Shown: in pieces, positions 15,833 to 24,927 of the stretch
How positions within the stretch are numbered: position 1 is the first letter of the stretch
Layout of the letters: each line of letters begins with the position of its first letter
Assembly: GCF_017349075.1 (NCBI RefSeq)
Contig: NZ_JAFMOF010000005.1
Location: 124,001-188,000, forward strand
DNA length: 64,000 bases
Direction of reading: 5' to 3'
Origin: Streptomyces triculaminicus
Lineage (GTDB): Bacteria > Actinomycetota > Actinomycetes > Streptomycetales > Streptomycetaceae
Notes under the pieces: model-generated
The model's database searches: none
What the model saw: the letters and a program-made list of their open reading frames with translations, nothing else
What the model was told of the DNA's origin: nothing
Position numbers and translations under genes: made by a program

Positions 15833-17749
15833 ATGACCACCGGCGCCGCCGCCCTCCTCGCCCGGCTGACCGCCCCCGGCCACCCGCCCTTCGCCCTGCT
15901 GCACCGCCGCACCCCCGGCCTGCCCGGCGACACGGTCGAGCTGCTGCTCGGCCCCGTCGCCGAGGCCGGCCGGCTCGGTGACATCCCGCTGCCCACCGGG
16001 CCCGCGGCGCACGGCGGCCCCACCCACGACGCGCTGGCCCTCGTCCCCTTCCGCCAGATCCGCGAGCGCGGCTTCGACGTGCGCGACGACGGCACCCCGC
16101 TGCTCGTCCTGCGCCCCGAGGAGACCCACGAGCTGCCGCTCGCCGAGGCCCTCGACGCCCTGCCCACGCACGACGTTCGGGTCGAGGGCGGCGCGTTCGA
16201 CGTCGGCGACGAGGAGTACGCGCGCATCGTCGAGCGCGTCATCGAGGACGAGATCGGCACCGGCGAAGGCGCCAACTTCGTCATCCGCCGCACCTTCGAG
16301 GGCGAGATCCCCGGCTTCGCCGCCGCCGACGCCCTCGCCCTCTTCCGCCGCCTGCTCGCCGGCGAGCGCGGCGCCTACTGGACGTACGTGGTGCACACCG
16401 GCGACCGCACCCTGGTGGGCGCCAGCCCCGAGGTGCACGTCCGGATGGCCGGCGGCACGGTCGTGATGAACCCCATCAGCGGCACCTACCGCTACCCGGC
16501 CGGCGGCCCCACCGCCGAGGACCTGCTCGGCTTCCTCCACGACCGCAAGGAGGTCGAGGAGCTGTCCATGGTCGTGGACGAGGAGCTGAAGATGATGTGC
16601 ACCGTCGGCGACATGGGCGGCGTGGTCGTCGGCCCCCGGCTGCGCGAGATGGCCCACCTCGCGCACACCGAGTACGAGCTGCGGGGACGCTCCTCGCTGG
16701 ACGTGCGCGAGGTGCTGAAGGAGACCATGTTCGCGGCCACCGTCACCGGCTCGCCCGTCCAGAACGCCTGCCGGGTCATCCAGCGCCACGAACCCCACGG
16801 CCGCGGCTACTACGCCGGCGCCCTCGCCCTCATCGGCCGCGACGCCGGCGGCGCGCAGACCCTGGACTCCCCCATCCTCATCCGCACCGCCGACATCGAC
16901 CGCGACGGCCGGCTGCGGGTGTCCGTCGGCGCCACGCTCGTGCGCCACTCCGACCCGCACGGCGAGGTCGCCGAGACCCACGCCAAGGCGGCGGGCGTCC
17001 TGGCCGCCCTCGGCGTCCGGCCGGCCGCCGTACGCCCGGCGGCCGCCCCGGCCGTACGGCTGGGCGACGACGTCCGGGTACGGGCCGCGCTGGACGCCCG
17101 CCGGGCGGATCTGGCCCCGTTCTGGCTGCGGATGCGCACCGGCGCGCCCACCGCCGCGCTGACCGGCCACGCGCTGATCGTCGACGGCGAGGACACCTTC
17201 ACGGCGATGCTCGCCCATCTGCTGCGCACCTCGGGGCTGACAGTGACCGTGCGCCGCTACGACGAGCCGGGCCTGTCCGAGGCCGCGCTGCGCCACGAGG
17301 GCCCGGTGGTGCTGGGCCCCGGCCCCGGCAACCCCTCGGACACGGCCGACCCCAAGATGCGGATGCTGCGCGAGCTGACGGCCGGACTGCTGCGGGCACA
17401 CCACCACGGCCTGCTGGGCGTCTGCCTCGGGCACGAGCTGATCGCGGCGGAGCTGGGACTGGAGATCGTGCGCAAGCACGTGCCCTTCCAGGGGGCGCAG
17501 GAGCGGATCGACTTCTTCGGGCGCGAGGAGACGGTGGGCTTCTACAACACCTTCACGGCGCGCTGCGACGTGGCCGTGGCCGAGGAGCTGGCGATGCACG
17601 GCATCAAGGTGAGCCGCGACGCGACGACCGGAGACGTCCACGCGGTGCGCGGGGGCACGTTCGGCGGCGTCCAGTTCCACCCGGAGTCGGTGCTGACGCT
17701 GAACGGGGCGGCGATCGTGGCGGAGCTGCTGGCCGCCGTCCTCGTCTGA
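15833..17749 (+). CDS. Fused anthranilate synthase TrpE-TrpG
   Basis: A 638-residue single-chain enzyme making anthranilate from chorismate and glutamine. The chorismate-binding part (about 1-410) contains the segments IRRTFEGEI, GASPEVHVRM, NPISGTYRYP, EELKMMCTVGD and GSPVQNACRVI. The glutaminase part (about 430-638) has the nucleophile Cys in GVCLGHELIAAELG and QFHPESVLT. The ATG at 15833 has a ggaagga SD. PhzE of phenazine pathways has the same domain order, but the Trp-rich leader and attenuator point to tryptophan supply. Expression is expected to fall with charged tRNA-Trp. Confidence 0.92.
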   Translation: MTTGAAALLARLTAPGHPPFALLHRRTPGLPGDTVELLLGPVAEAGRLGDIPLPTGPAAHGGPTHDALALVPFRQIRERGFDVRDDGTPLLVLRPEETHELPLAEALDALPTHDVRVEGGAFDVGDEEYARIVERVIEDEIGTGEGANFVIRRTFEGEIPGFAAADALALFRRLLAGERGAYWTYVVHTGDRTLVGASPEVHVRMAGGTVVMNPISGTYRYPAGGPTAEDLLGFLHDRKEVEELSMVVDEELKMMCTVGDMGGVVVGPRLREMAHLAHTEYELRGRSSLDVREVLKETMFAATVTGSPVQNACRVIQRHEPHGRGYYAGALALIGRDAGGAQTLDSPILIRTADIDRDGRLRVSVGATLVRHSDPHGEVAETHAKAAGVLAALGVRPAAVRPAAAPAVRLGDDVRVRAALDARRADLAPFWLRMRTGAPTAALTGHALIVDGEDTFTAMLAHLLRTSGLTVTVRRYDEPGLSEAALRHEGPVVLGPGPGNPSDTADPKMRMLRELTAGLLRAHHHGLLGVCLGHELIAAELGLEIVRKHVPFQGAQERIDFFGREETVGFYNTFTARCDVAVAEELAMHGIKVSRDATTGDVHAVRGGTFGGVQFHPESVLTLNGAAIVAELLAAVLV

Positions 17750-17764
17750 CCCGCCCGCCCGTCG

Positions 17765-17791
17765 CCCGGAACGCCGTCATGACGTTCCGGG
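17765..17791. terminator. Shared terminator between the synthase and pfkA
   Basis: A 9-bp perfect inner stem (17765-17773 with 17783-17791) is extended by C-rich and G-rich arms across a small bulge, between two convergent genes. Confidence 0.6.
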
Positions 17792-17804
17792 CGGGCGGGT
17801 GCGG

Positions 17805-18836
17805 TCAGCCGAAGAAGACCTTCGCCTCCTCGTACAGCGCGGCCGGCACCGTCTTCAGACGGGCGGTGGCCTCGGCCAGCGGGACACGGACGATGTCCGT
17901 ACCCCGCAGCGCGACCATCGTCCCGAAGTGGCCGCCGTCCACGGCGGCCAGGGCGTGCAGCCCGAACCGGGTCGCCAGCCACCGGTCGAACGCGCTCGGC
18001 GTCCCGCCGCGCTGCACATGGCCCAGCACGGTCGTACGGGCCTCCTTGCCCGTGCGTCGTTCGATCTCCTCCGCCAGCCACTCCCCCACGCCCGACAGCC
18101 GGACGTGTCCGAAGGAGTCCTGCCGGGTGGCGTTCTTGAGCACCAGGTCGCCGTCCACCGGCATCGCGCCCTCGGCCACCACCACGATCGGGGCGTAGCT
18201 GGCGCCGAAGCGCGAGGTGACCCAGCCGCAGACCTCGTCGACGTCGAAGCGCCGCTCGGGGATGAGGATGACGTTGGCGCCGCCGGCGAGGCCGGAGTGC
18301 AGGGCGATCCAGCCGGCGTGCCGGCCCATGACCTCGACCACGAGGACGCGCATATGGGACTCGGCCGTGGTGTGCAGGCGGTCGATGGCCTCGGTGGCGA
18401 TGTTGACGGCGGTGTCGAAGCCGAAGGTGTAGTCGGTGGCGGACAGGTCGTTGTCGATGGTCTTGGGCACGCCGACGCAGCGGATGCCGTACTCGTCGTG
18501 GAGCCGGCAGGCGACGCCCAGGGTGTCCTCGCCGCCGATGGCGATCAGGGCGTCCACCTCGTGCTTGGCGAGGCTCTCCTTGATCCGGCGGACGCCGTCC
18601 GGTTCCTTGAACGGATTGGTCCGTGAGGAGCCGAGGACGGTGCCGCCGCGTGGCAGGATGCCGCGCACCGCGGGGATGCCGAGTTCGGCGACGGCGCCCG
18701 TGAGGGGCCCGCGCCAGCCGTCCTTGAAGCCGATGAAGTCGTGACCGTGGTCCTGGACGCCCTTGCGGACGACCGCACGGATGACCGCGTTGAGCCCGGG
18801 GCAGTCGCCGCCGCCGGTGAGCACTCCGATCCGCAT
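17805..18836 (-). CDS. pfkA: 6-phosphofructokinase (PfkA family)
   Basis: A 343-residue group III-type phosphofructokinase converting fructose 6-phosphate to the 1,6-bisphosphate. It shows GVLTGGGDCPGLNAVIRA at the N-terminus, GGEDTLG in the nucleotide site, the catalytic PKTIDNDL loop, VMGRHAGWI and HVQRGGTP. GGED (not GGDG) and PKTIDND (not PGTIDND) resemble PPi-using enzymes, but related actinomycete enzymes of this group use ATP, so the phosphoryl donor cannot be fixed from sequence. The ATG at 18836 has an aaagaaggg SD. Streptomyces carry several pfkA paralogues. Confidence 0.94.
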   Translation of the reverse strand: MRIGVLTGGGDCPGLNAVIRAVVRKGVQDHGHDFIGFKDGWRGPLTGAVAELGIPAVRGILPRGGTVLGSSRTNPFKEPDGVRRIKESLAKHEVDALIAIGGEDTLGVACRLHDEYGIRCVGVPKTIDNDLSATDYTFGFDTAVNIATEAIDRLHTTAESHMRVLVVEVMGRHAGWIALHSGLAGGANVILIPERRFDVDEVCGWVTSRFGASYAPIVVVAEGAMPVDGDLVLKNATRQDSFGHVRLSGVGEWLAEEIERRTGKEARTTVLGHVQRGGTPSAFDRWLATRFGLHALAAVDGGHFGTMVALRGTDIVRVPLAEATARLKTVPAALYEEAKVFFG

Positions 18837-18889
18837 GACAGACACCCTTCTTTCGCGCCGGTACGCACGCCCGGCCGCGGAAGGGGCGG

Positions 18890-19564
18890 TCAGGCGTCGT
18901 CGAGGCCTCGCTCTATCGCGTAGCGGACGAGCTCCACGCGGTTGTGCAGCTGGAGCTTGCCCAAGGTGTTCTGCACATGGTTCTGCACCGTGCGGTGGGA
19001 AATAACCAGCCGTTCCGCGATCTGCTTGTAGGACAGTCCCTTGGCCACGAGGCGGAGCACCTCGGTCTCGCGGTCGGTGAGCCGCGGCGCCTTGGGCTCG
19101 TCGGGGGCGGCGGGGGCCGGGTCGGCGGCGAGCCGGCGGTACTCGCCGAGGACGAGCCCGGCCAGGCCGGGGGTGAAGACGGGGTCGCCGACGGCGGTGC
19201 GGCGCACGGCGTCCAGCAGTTCCTCGGTGCTGGCGGACTTGAGCAGGTAGCCGGTCGCGCCGGACTTGACCGCCTCCAGGACGTCCGCGTGCTCGCCGCT
19301 GGCGGAGAGCACCAGGACGCGCAGGGCGGGGCGCTCGGCGACCAGTTCCTTGCAGACGGCGGCGCCCGGCAGGCCGGGCAGGTTGAGGTCCAGCACCAGC
19401 ACGTCGGGGGTGACGGCCCGGGCGCGGCGGACGGCCTGCGGGCCGTCGCCGGCGGTGGCCACCACGTCGTATCCGGCGGCCGCCAGGTCGCGGGCGACCG
19501 CGTCGCGCCACATCGGGTGGTCGTCGACCACCATCACCCTGACCTGCGCTGTCTCCGTGCTCAT
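18890..19564 (-). CDS. NarL/LuxR-type response regulator (MacR-like)
   Basis: A 224-residue two-component regulator. The receiver domain (1-125) has MVVDDH and the phospho-acceptor Asp in VLVLDLNLPG, with the Lys of LLKSAS. A C-terminal LuxR HTH (about 155-220) has LTDRETEVLRLVAKGLSYKQ split across its helices. It overlaps the upstream kinase gene by 4 bp. Position beside pfkA and the kinase type match S. coelicolor MacRS, a regulator of morphogenesis and actinorhodin; this is recalled synteny, not a search. Confidence 0.92.
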   Translation of the reverse strand: MSTETAQVRVMVVDDHPMWRDAVARDLAAAGYDVVATAGDGPQAVRRARAVTPDVLVLDLNLPGLPGAAVCKELVAERPALRVLVLSASGEHADVLEAVKSGATGYLLKSASTEELLDAVRRTAVGDPVFTPGLAGLVLGEYRRLAADPAPAAPDEPKAPRLTDRETEVLRLVAKGLSYKQIAERLVISHRTVQNHVQNTLGKLQLHNRVELVRYAIERGLDDA

Positions 19565-20796
19565 CGTGTGTCCTCGCTCCCCCGTCGGTCTTTCGGAACC
19601 CTCAGTTCGACCTCGGTGCCCTGTCCCGGCACCGAGACCAGCTCGGCCGTGCCGCCCAGGTCGCGCAGCCGGCCGCGGATGGACAGGGCGACGCCCATGC
19701 GGCCCTCCCGCTCCGCGTCGGCCAGCCGTCCCTCGGGGATGCCGGGGCCGTCGTCGCGGACGGTGACGATCACCTCGCCTGGTTCGTCCTCGAGCAGGAT
19801 CCAGGCCTGGGCGTCCTGGCCCGCGTGCTTGGCGACGTTGTCCAGGGCGGCGCTGACGGCGGCCGCCAGCTCCGCCGCCGCGGCCGCCTCCAGCAGGACG
19901 GCGGTGCCGGGCGCGGAGAGGGTGACGGTCGCCCCGGCGTGCGGGGCGAGCAGGGCGCGGACGTCGCAGGGGCCGGCCGGCGGGGCCGGGGCGGTGCGCA
20001 CGGCGCCCACCAGCTCGGCGTCCTCGGCGAGCTGCTCGGCGGACCGCTGCGGCGGCACGAGGCCGCCGGCGACCAGCGTGCGCAGCGCGATCTCCTGCTC
20101 GCCGGCCATCCTGCCCAGCTCGGCGGCCTCGCCGCCGAGGGCGGCGCCGCGGCGCTGGACCATGGCCAGCACCTGCAGGACGCTGTCGTGGATGTCGCGG
20201 GCCAGCCGCTCCCGCTCGCGGGTCGCCGCCTCGATCTGCAGGGCGCGGGCGAGCGTGCGCTCACTGGCGCGGGCGACCTCGACGATGTAGCCGACGGCGA
20301 TGCTGGAGACCCACACCAGGACCACGTTGTGGACCGTGTCGCGGGCGGCGGCGCCGCGCTCGGCCAGGTTGGCGACGGCCACGATCGTGGAGCCGACCGC
20401 CGCCCAGCGCCAGCCGCCCTTGATGGCCATGCCCAGGACGGCGCCGCCCGCCCAGATGGACGGGAGGGTGGCCGAGCCTGCGGCGATGCGCTCGCCGGTG
20501 TCGAGGACGGCGGTGAGAAGGATTCCGGCGATCGCGATGCTCAGATCGGCGATCAGGAACGACTTCGTGCAGCGCTCGGCCGAGGTGACGCGGTTCCAGG
20601 TCAGCAGCGTCCACAGGGTGAGTACGCCCATGTAGAGCGCCGCGCCGGCCGGATGTGCGTACTCCCGGTAGTTGAGGAAGAAGAGCGTGAGGGCGTAGCC
20701 GAGCGTCAGGAGGCGGTAGCCGGTCAGGGCGCGCCACAGCGGCAGCTCCACCGACATCCGTACGGGACGCGGGCGCCGCCCGGTGCGCTGTGTCAT
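19561..20796 (-). CDS. Sensor histidine kinase (MacS-like)
   Basis: A 411-residue membrane kinase. About five or six hydrophobic segments lie within residues 20-175. The HisKA_3 box follows, RERERLARDIHDSVLQVLA, with the phospho-acceptor His at about residue 203. The ATPase domain has DNVAKHAG (N box) and VRDDGPGIPEG (G1). It lacks an obvious extracytoplasmic domain, so it may sense through the membrane. The TGA stop overlaps the regulator ATG by 4 bp. Confidence 0.93.
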   Translation of the reverse strand: MTQRTGRRPRPVRMSVELPLWRALTGYRLLTLGYALTLFFLNYREYAHPAGAALYMGVLTLWTLLTWNRVTSAERCTKSFLIADLSIAIAGILLTAVLDTGERIAAGSATLPSIWAGGAVLGMAIKGGWRWAAVGSTIVAVANLAERGAAARDTVHNVVLVWVSSIAVGYIVEVARASERTLARALQIEAATRERERLARDIHDSVLQVLAMVQRRGAALGGEAAELGRMAGEQEIALRTLVAGGLVPPQRSAEQLAEDAELVGAVRTAPAPPAGPCDVRALLAPHAGATVTLSAPGTAVLLEAAAAAELAAAVSAALDNVAKHAGQDAQAWILLEDEPGEVIVTVRDDGPGIPEGRLADAEREGRMGVALSIRGRLRDLGGTAELVSVPGQGTEVELRVPKDRRGSEDTR

Positions 20797-20823
20797 GAAC
20801 CGACTCCCCCCGGCCGGGCGACC

Positions 20824-21597
20824 TTACGCCTCGGGCTTGTGCTCCGCCTTCTTTCCCGCCGTGTCGAGTCCGGCTGCTTTCGCCGCCTTCTCCTCCTCGG
20901 CCTGCCGCTTCGCCTCGTCCGCGATCTGCCGCTTGGCGGCGGTGGCGTAGATGTCGACGTACTCCTGGCCGGAGAGCTTCATGATCTCGTACATGACCTC
21001 GTCGGTCACCGAGCGGAGGATGAAGCGGTCGCCGTCCATGCCGTGGTAGCGGCTGAAGTCCAGCGGCTTCCCGATCCGGATGCCGGGCCGGATCATCTTC
21101 GGCAGCACCTTGCCCGGGGGCTGCACCTTCTCCGTGTCGATCATCGCCACGGGGATCACCGGTGCGCCGGTGGCCAGCGCCACCCGGGCGAGCCCGCCGG
21201 GCTTGCCGCGGTAGAGACGGCCGTCGGGGGACCGGGTGCCCTCGGGGTAGATGCCGAAGAGCTCACCGCGCTCCAGCACCTCGATGCCGCTCTTGATGGC
21301 GGCCTCGCCGGCGCCCCGGGCGCCCGAGCGGTCGACGGGCAGCTGGCCGACGCCCTTGAAGAAGGCCGCCGTCAGCTTTCCCTTGACCCCGGGAGAGGTG
21401 AAGTACTCCTGCTTGGCGATGAACGTGATCTTGCGATCGAGCACCGCGGGCAGGAAGAAGGAATCCGAGAAGGACAGGTGGTTGCTCGCCAGGATGGCGG
21501 GCCCCTCGGCCGGTACGTTCTCCAAGCCCTCCACCCACGGGCGGAAGGCAAGCTTCAGCGACCCTCCGATGGACAGCTTCATAGCGCCGTAGAACAA
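20824..21597 (-). CDS. 1-acyl-sn-glycerol-3-phosphate acyltransferase (PlsC family)
   Basis: A 257-residue phospholipid-synthesis enzyme that acylates lysophosphatidate. The catalytic NHLSFSD (H-X4-D) motif is at about residues 39-45, followed by FIAKQEYF, YPEGTRSPDGRLYRGKPG (substrate-binding EGTR) and PVIPVAM. The C-terminal 40 residues are a charged, Ala/Glu/Lys-rich tail. An alternative start is the Met five codons later. It is divergent from the hydrolase gene. Confidence 0.92.
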   Translation of the reverse strand: MFYGAMKLSIGGSLKLAFRPWVEGLENVPAEGPAILASNHLSFSDSFFLPAVLDRKITFIAKQEYFTSPGVKGKLTAAFFKGVGQLPVDRSGARGAGEAAIKSGIEVLERGELFGIYPEGTRSPDGRLYRGKPGGLARVALATGAPVIPVAMIDTEKVQPPGKVLPKMIRPGIRIGKPLDFSRYHGMDGDRFILRSVTDEVMYEIMKLSGQEYVDIYATAAKRQIADEAKRQAEEEKAAKAAGLDTAGKKAEHKPEA

Positions 21598-21721
21598 CCG
21601 AGAACCTCCTGTGAGTGACGAGGAGACCTTAACCTGCCTACCCGCCGTGCGGCGCTCCGCGTAGGCTGAGGCCCAGAGCCTTCCTTGTCCCGTTGTCTCG
21701 TTCCATCGATCGGAGATCCCG

Positions 21722-22495
21722 GTGCCGCTCCTGTCCGGTGCCGAGCCGTTCCGCCATGAGGGCGGAGAGGTCGGCGTCCTTGTGTGTCACGGCTTCACCG
21801 GTTCCCCGCAGTCCGTAAGGCCCTGGGCCGATTATCTCGCGGAGCGGGGATTCACGGTCTCCCTGCCGCTCCTTCCCGGTCACGGCACCCGCTGGCAGGA
21901 CATGGCGATCACGGGCTGGCAGGACTGGTACGCGGAGGTCGACCGCGAGCTGTGGCGGCTGCGGGAGACGTGCTCGCAGGTCTTCCTGTGCGGGCTGTCG
22001 ATGGGCGGGGCACTGGCCCTGCGGCTGGCCGCCCGGCACGGCGCCGCCGTGTCCGGCCTCGTGCTGGTCAACCCCGCCAACAAGGTGCACGGCCTGGCCG
22101 CCAAGGCCCTGCCGGTGGTGCGCCACCTGGTCCCCACGACCAAGGGCATCGCCAGCGACATCGCCAGGCCGGGCGGCGTCGAGGTCGGCTACGACCGCGT
22201 GCCGCTGCACGCCGCGCACTCCTTCCGGCGCGGGCTGCGGCGGCTGGACGCCGAGCTGCCGCAGGTCACCCAGCCGCTGCTGCTGATGCACAGCCCCGAG
22301 GACCACGTCGTGCCCCCGGTCGACTCGGCGCGGATCCTGGCCCGCGTCTCCTCCCGTGACGTCACCGAGCGGCTGCTGGAGAACAGCTACCACGTGGCCA
22401 CCCTGGACCACGACGCCCCGGCGATCTTCGAGCAGACGCATGCCTTCATCGAGCGCCTCTCCGTGGGCGCGCGTGGGGCGGCCACCCGTGGCTGA
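21722..22495 (+). CDS. Alpha/beta hydrolase (esterase/lipase type)
   Basis: A 257-residue serine hydrolase. VLVCHGFTGSPQSV forms the oxyanion loop, GLSMGG carries the nucleophile Ser at about position 95, SPEDHVVP holds the Asp, and SYHVATLDHD holds the His. It resembles bacterial carboxylesterase/monoacylglycerol lipase proteins. The GTG at 21722 is preceded at 21662-21667 by a -10-like TAGGCT. It overlaps the next gene by 8 bp. Confidence 0.9.
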   Translation: MPLLSGAEPFRHEGGEVGVLVCHGFTGSPQSVRPWADYLAERGFTVSLPLLPGHGTRWQDMAITGWQDWYAEVDRELWRLRETCSQVFLCGLSMGGALALRLAARHGAAVSGLVLVNPANKVHGLAAKALPVVRHLVPTTKGIASDIARPGGVEVGYDRVPLHAAHSFRRGLRRLDAELPQVTQPLLLMHSPEDHVVPPVDSARILARVSSRDVTERLLENSYHVATLDHDAPAIFEQTHAFIERLSVGARGAATRG

Positions 22496-23063
22496 GCACG
22501 ACGCGGACCGCGACCGCGACCGCGACGACAGCCGCGACCCGCTGGACGAGGACCGGGCGTGGGCGGAGCTGGTCGCGGCCTACGGCGAGCAGCCGGACCC
22601 GGACAAGGGGCGCTGGCCGGCCACGGGCGACGTCGAGGACGGCCCCGAGGGCGGGACGCCGGCGGCGCCGAAGACCCCCGGGGCGAAGAAGCCGGCCGCC
22701 CCCGGCAGGCCCGGGAGCTTCATCGTCTACGCGCCGGGCGTCGGCCCCCGCGACTCGAGCACTCCGGATCCGGCGTCGGGCGACGCCGACGACGCTCGCG
22801 AGGAGCCGGACGAGGGCCACTTCGTGCCCCCGGAGCCGCCGCCGCTGCCGACCGGCGATGTGACGTCCCGCTTCGCGTGGATCGCGGTGCTCGGCGGCCC
22901 GCTGCTGCTGTTCGTCATGGTGCTGCTGCGGCAGGAGCTGACGTGGTGGCTCACCACGCTGGGCGTGGGGGGCTTCCTGGGGGGCTTCGCCACGCTGGTC
23001 CTGCGGATGAAGGACGGCGACGACGAGGGCGACGACGACCCGGGGCGCGGCGCCGTCGTGTGA
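22488..23063 (+). CDS. Hypothetical membrane protein
   Basis: A 191-residue protein. An Asp/Arg-rich N-terminus (repeated DRDRD) is followed by a disordered Pro/Ala/Lys linker with the conserved-looking GSFIVYAPGVGPRD. Two membrane helices lie at about 132-150 and 155-175 (WIAVLGGPLLLFVMVLL and LTTLGVGGFLGGFATLVL), then a short acidic tail. The GTG at 22488 overlaps the hydrolase stop by 8 bp, so the two are translationally coupled. Function unknown. Confidence 0.82.
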   Translation: MAEHDADRDRDRDDSRDPLDEDRAWAELVAAYGEQPDPDKGRWPATGDVEDGPEGGTPAAPKTPGAKKPAAPGRPGSFIVYAPGVGPRDSSTPDPASGDADDAREEPDEGHFVPPEPPPLPTGDVTSRFAWIAVLGGPLLLFVMVLLRQELTWWLTTLGVGGFLGGFATLVLRMKDGDDEGDDDPGRGAVV

Positions 23064-23082
23064 ACCCGGGCCGGTGCGCCCG

Positions 23083-23829
23083 TCAGGCCGCCGGCACCCG
23101 CAGCGCCGCCAGCACCGGCAGATGGTCCGTGGCCGCCCGCAGATCCGCTTCCGTGACGCCGGGCAGGCCCATCGGCACCCCGCAGCCGAGCACCTCGACG
23201 CCCTTCGTGGCGAAGACGGCGTCGATGCGCTGAAGCGGGTCGCCCAGGCGCGTGGTGTGCTCGCGCCCCCACGGCCGGACGGCCCAGCCGTCCTGCAGAT
23301 GCCCGGCCAGCAGGCCGAACGTACGGCCGTCGGGCCGGTCGTTGAGGTCTCCGGCGACGACGGCGTGCGGCACGTCCAGCGCCGCCAGCCGGTCCAGCAA
23401 CAGCTTCCCCTGGTCGTGACGCTCGTCGGCGTCGATGCTCAAGTGGCAGCTGACGACGCCGAGCCGGGCCCTGCCGAACCTCAGCACCGCGGTGGCCAGG
23501 CCCCGTTGGTGCAGCCATGGCGTGCGGGGCAGCAGGACGTCCTCGGCGTGCTCGACGTGCGCGCGCAGCGAGGTGAGGATCATCGGCCCCGAGGCGGTGC
23601 CGCCGCCGGTGGCGTACACCAGCTCCGAGGCGTGGGCCAGGCGCGCCGCGGCCTTGCGCCAGCGGAAGAAGCGCGGCGCCTCCTGGACGCAGACGACGTC
23701 GGGGACACAGGCCCGGATGATCCGGGCCAGTGCCGCCTCGTCGTCGCGCAGGGAGCGGATGTTGTAGCTCAGCACGCGGACCACCGACGCGTCCGCTTCG
23801 GTCGAGGATTCCGGCAGGTCCGCGAGCAT
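23083..23829 (-). CDS. Endonuclease/exonuclease/phosphatase family protein
   Basis: A 248-residue metal-dependent phosphodiesterase fold. Core motifs are VLSYNIRSLRDD, VVCVQEAPRFF (metal Glu), VVSCHLSIDADER, AVVAGDLNDRPDG (catalytic Asp/Asn) and the terminal ATDHLPVLAALRV (catalytic Asp-His). The substrate could be DNA, RNA or a phospholipid. The ATG at 23829 follows a gagggg SD. It lies 67 bp downstream of glk on the same strand. Confidence 0.9.
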   Translation of the reverse strand: MLADLPESSTEADASVVRVLSYNIRSLRDDEAALARIIRACVPDVVCVQEAPRFFRWRKAAARLAHASELVYATGGGTASGPMILTSLRAHVEHAEDVLLPRTPWLHQRGLATAVLRFGRARLGVVSCHLSIDADERHDQGKLLLDRLAALDVPHAVVAGDLNDRPDGRTFGLLAGHLQDGWAVRPWGREHTTRLGDPLQRIDAVFATKGVEVLGCGVPMGLPGVTEADLRAATDHLPVLAALRVPAA

Positions 23830-23896
23830 CGCCCCTCCGCTGGGGAATTCCGCTGGAGTGTCGCTGGGTATCGCTGGGAAATACGGCCCTTTCGGG

Positions 23897-24838
23897 TCAG
23901 CCCTGGCGGGCCAGGTCGGCGGCGCCCACGAGACCCGCCTTGCCGCCCAGCTGGGCGGCCAGCACCTGGGCGTGCGGGCGCCACTGGCCGCCGACCAGCC
24001 AGCGGCGGAAGGACTTGCGGATGGGGTCGAGGACCAGGTCGCCCTCGTCCGAGACGCCGCCGCCGACGATGAACGCCGAGGGGTCGAAGAGCGAGGCCAG
24101 GTCGGCCAGGCCCGCGCCGGCCCAGCGGGCGAGCTCGCGGAAGGAGTCGATGGCGACCGGGTCGCCCTGGCGGGCGGCGTCGCTGATGTGCTTGCCCTCG
24201 ATGCCCTCGGGGGTGCCGTCGCCCATGCCCAGCAGGATCTCGGCGTTCTCCGGGGTGGCCTGGGCGCGCTGGCGCGCGTAGCGGACGAGGGCGCGGCCGG
24301 AGGCGTACTGCTCCCAGCAGCCCTGGCTGCCGCAGCCGCACAGCAGGCCGTCGGGGACGACCCGGATGTGGCCGAACTCGGCGGCCACGCCGAAGCGGCC
24401 GCGGCGCAGCTTGTTGCCGATGATGATGCCGCCGCCGAGGCCGGTGCCGAGGGTGATGCAGATGACGTCGTCGTGGCCCTTGCCGGCGCCGAAGCGGTAC
24501 TCGCCCCAGGCGGCGGCGTTGGCGTCGTTCTCGACGACGACGGGGAGGCCGACGCGCTGCTCGACCTTGTCCTTGAGCGCCTCGTGCCGCCAGTTGATGT
24601 TCGGGGCGAACAGGACGGTGGCCCGCTTGTCGTCGACGTACCCGGCGGCGCCGATGCCGACGGCCTCGACCTCGAAGCCCTCGCTGACCGTGCGCACCGC
24701 GTCCGCGATGGCGTCGATGACACCCTCCGGGGTGTCGGGTGTCGGCACCTTGCACGTCGCGAGGATCGAGCCCTCTTCGTCGACCACGCCGGCCGCGATC
24801 TTCGTGCCGCCGATGTCGACGCCGATGGTGAGTCCCAT
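23897..24838 (-). CDS. glk: Glucokinase (ROK family)
   Basis: A 313-residue ROK-type ATP:glucose phosphotransferase. N-terminal phosphate loop GVDIGGTKIAAG, catalytic VVENDANAAAWGE, LGTGLGGGII, and the zinc cluster CGCGSQGCWEQ all appear. In Streptomyces this enzyme (GlkA) phosphorylates glucose and is central to carbon catabolite repression. The upstream SCO2127-like gene on the same strand has also been linked to this process. A hairpin lies between the two. Confidence 0.97.
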   Translation of the reverse strand: MGLTIGVDIGGTKIAAGVVDEEGSILATCKVPTPDTPEGVIDAIADAVRTVSEGFEVEAVGIGAAGYVDDKRATVLFAPNINWRHEALKDKVEQRVGLPVVVENDANAAAWGEYRFGAGKGHDDVICITLGTGLGGGIIIGNKLRRGRFGVAAEFGHIRVVPDGLLCGCGSQGCWEQYASGRALVRYARQRAQATPENAEILLGMGDGTPEGIEGKHISDAARQGDPVAIDSFRELARWAGAGLADLASLFDPSAFIVGGGVSDEGDLVLDPIRKSFRRWLVGGQWRPHAQVLAAQLGGKAGLVGAADLARQG

Positions 24839-24887
24839 GTATCCCTCAGCTTTTCGCTCGAACCCCGCCGCGCCCCACCGTACCGGA

Positions 24888-24907
24888 GCATGGGGGTGCC
24901 CCCATGC
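24888..24907 (-). terminator. GCATGGGGG/CCCCCATGC hairpin between the SCO2127-like gene and glk
   Basis: A 9-bp perfect inverted repeat has only a 2-base centre. Just beyond it, a second arm (CTATGGGGGA at about 24917-24925) can also pair with the CCCCCAT arm. Such C5/G5 hairpins recur in Streptomyces intergenic regions, often as terminators. This one would end the upstream gene before glk. Confidence 0.5.
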
Positions 24908-24927
24908 CGTTCAGGCTATGGGGGAGA

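Noticed and set aside
15833..17749. Possible PhzE-type phenazine enzyme or start of a biosynthetic cluster
   Set aside because: Domain order fits, but the Trp leader and attenuator show a tryptophan role and no phenazine genes are nearby.
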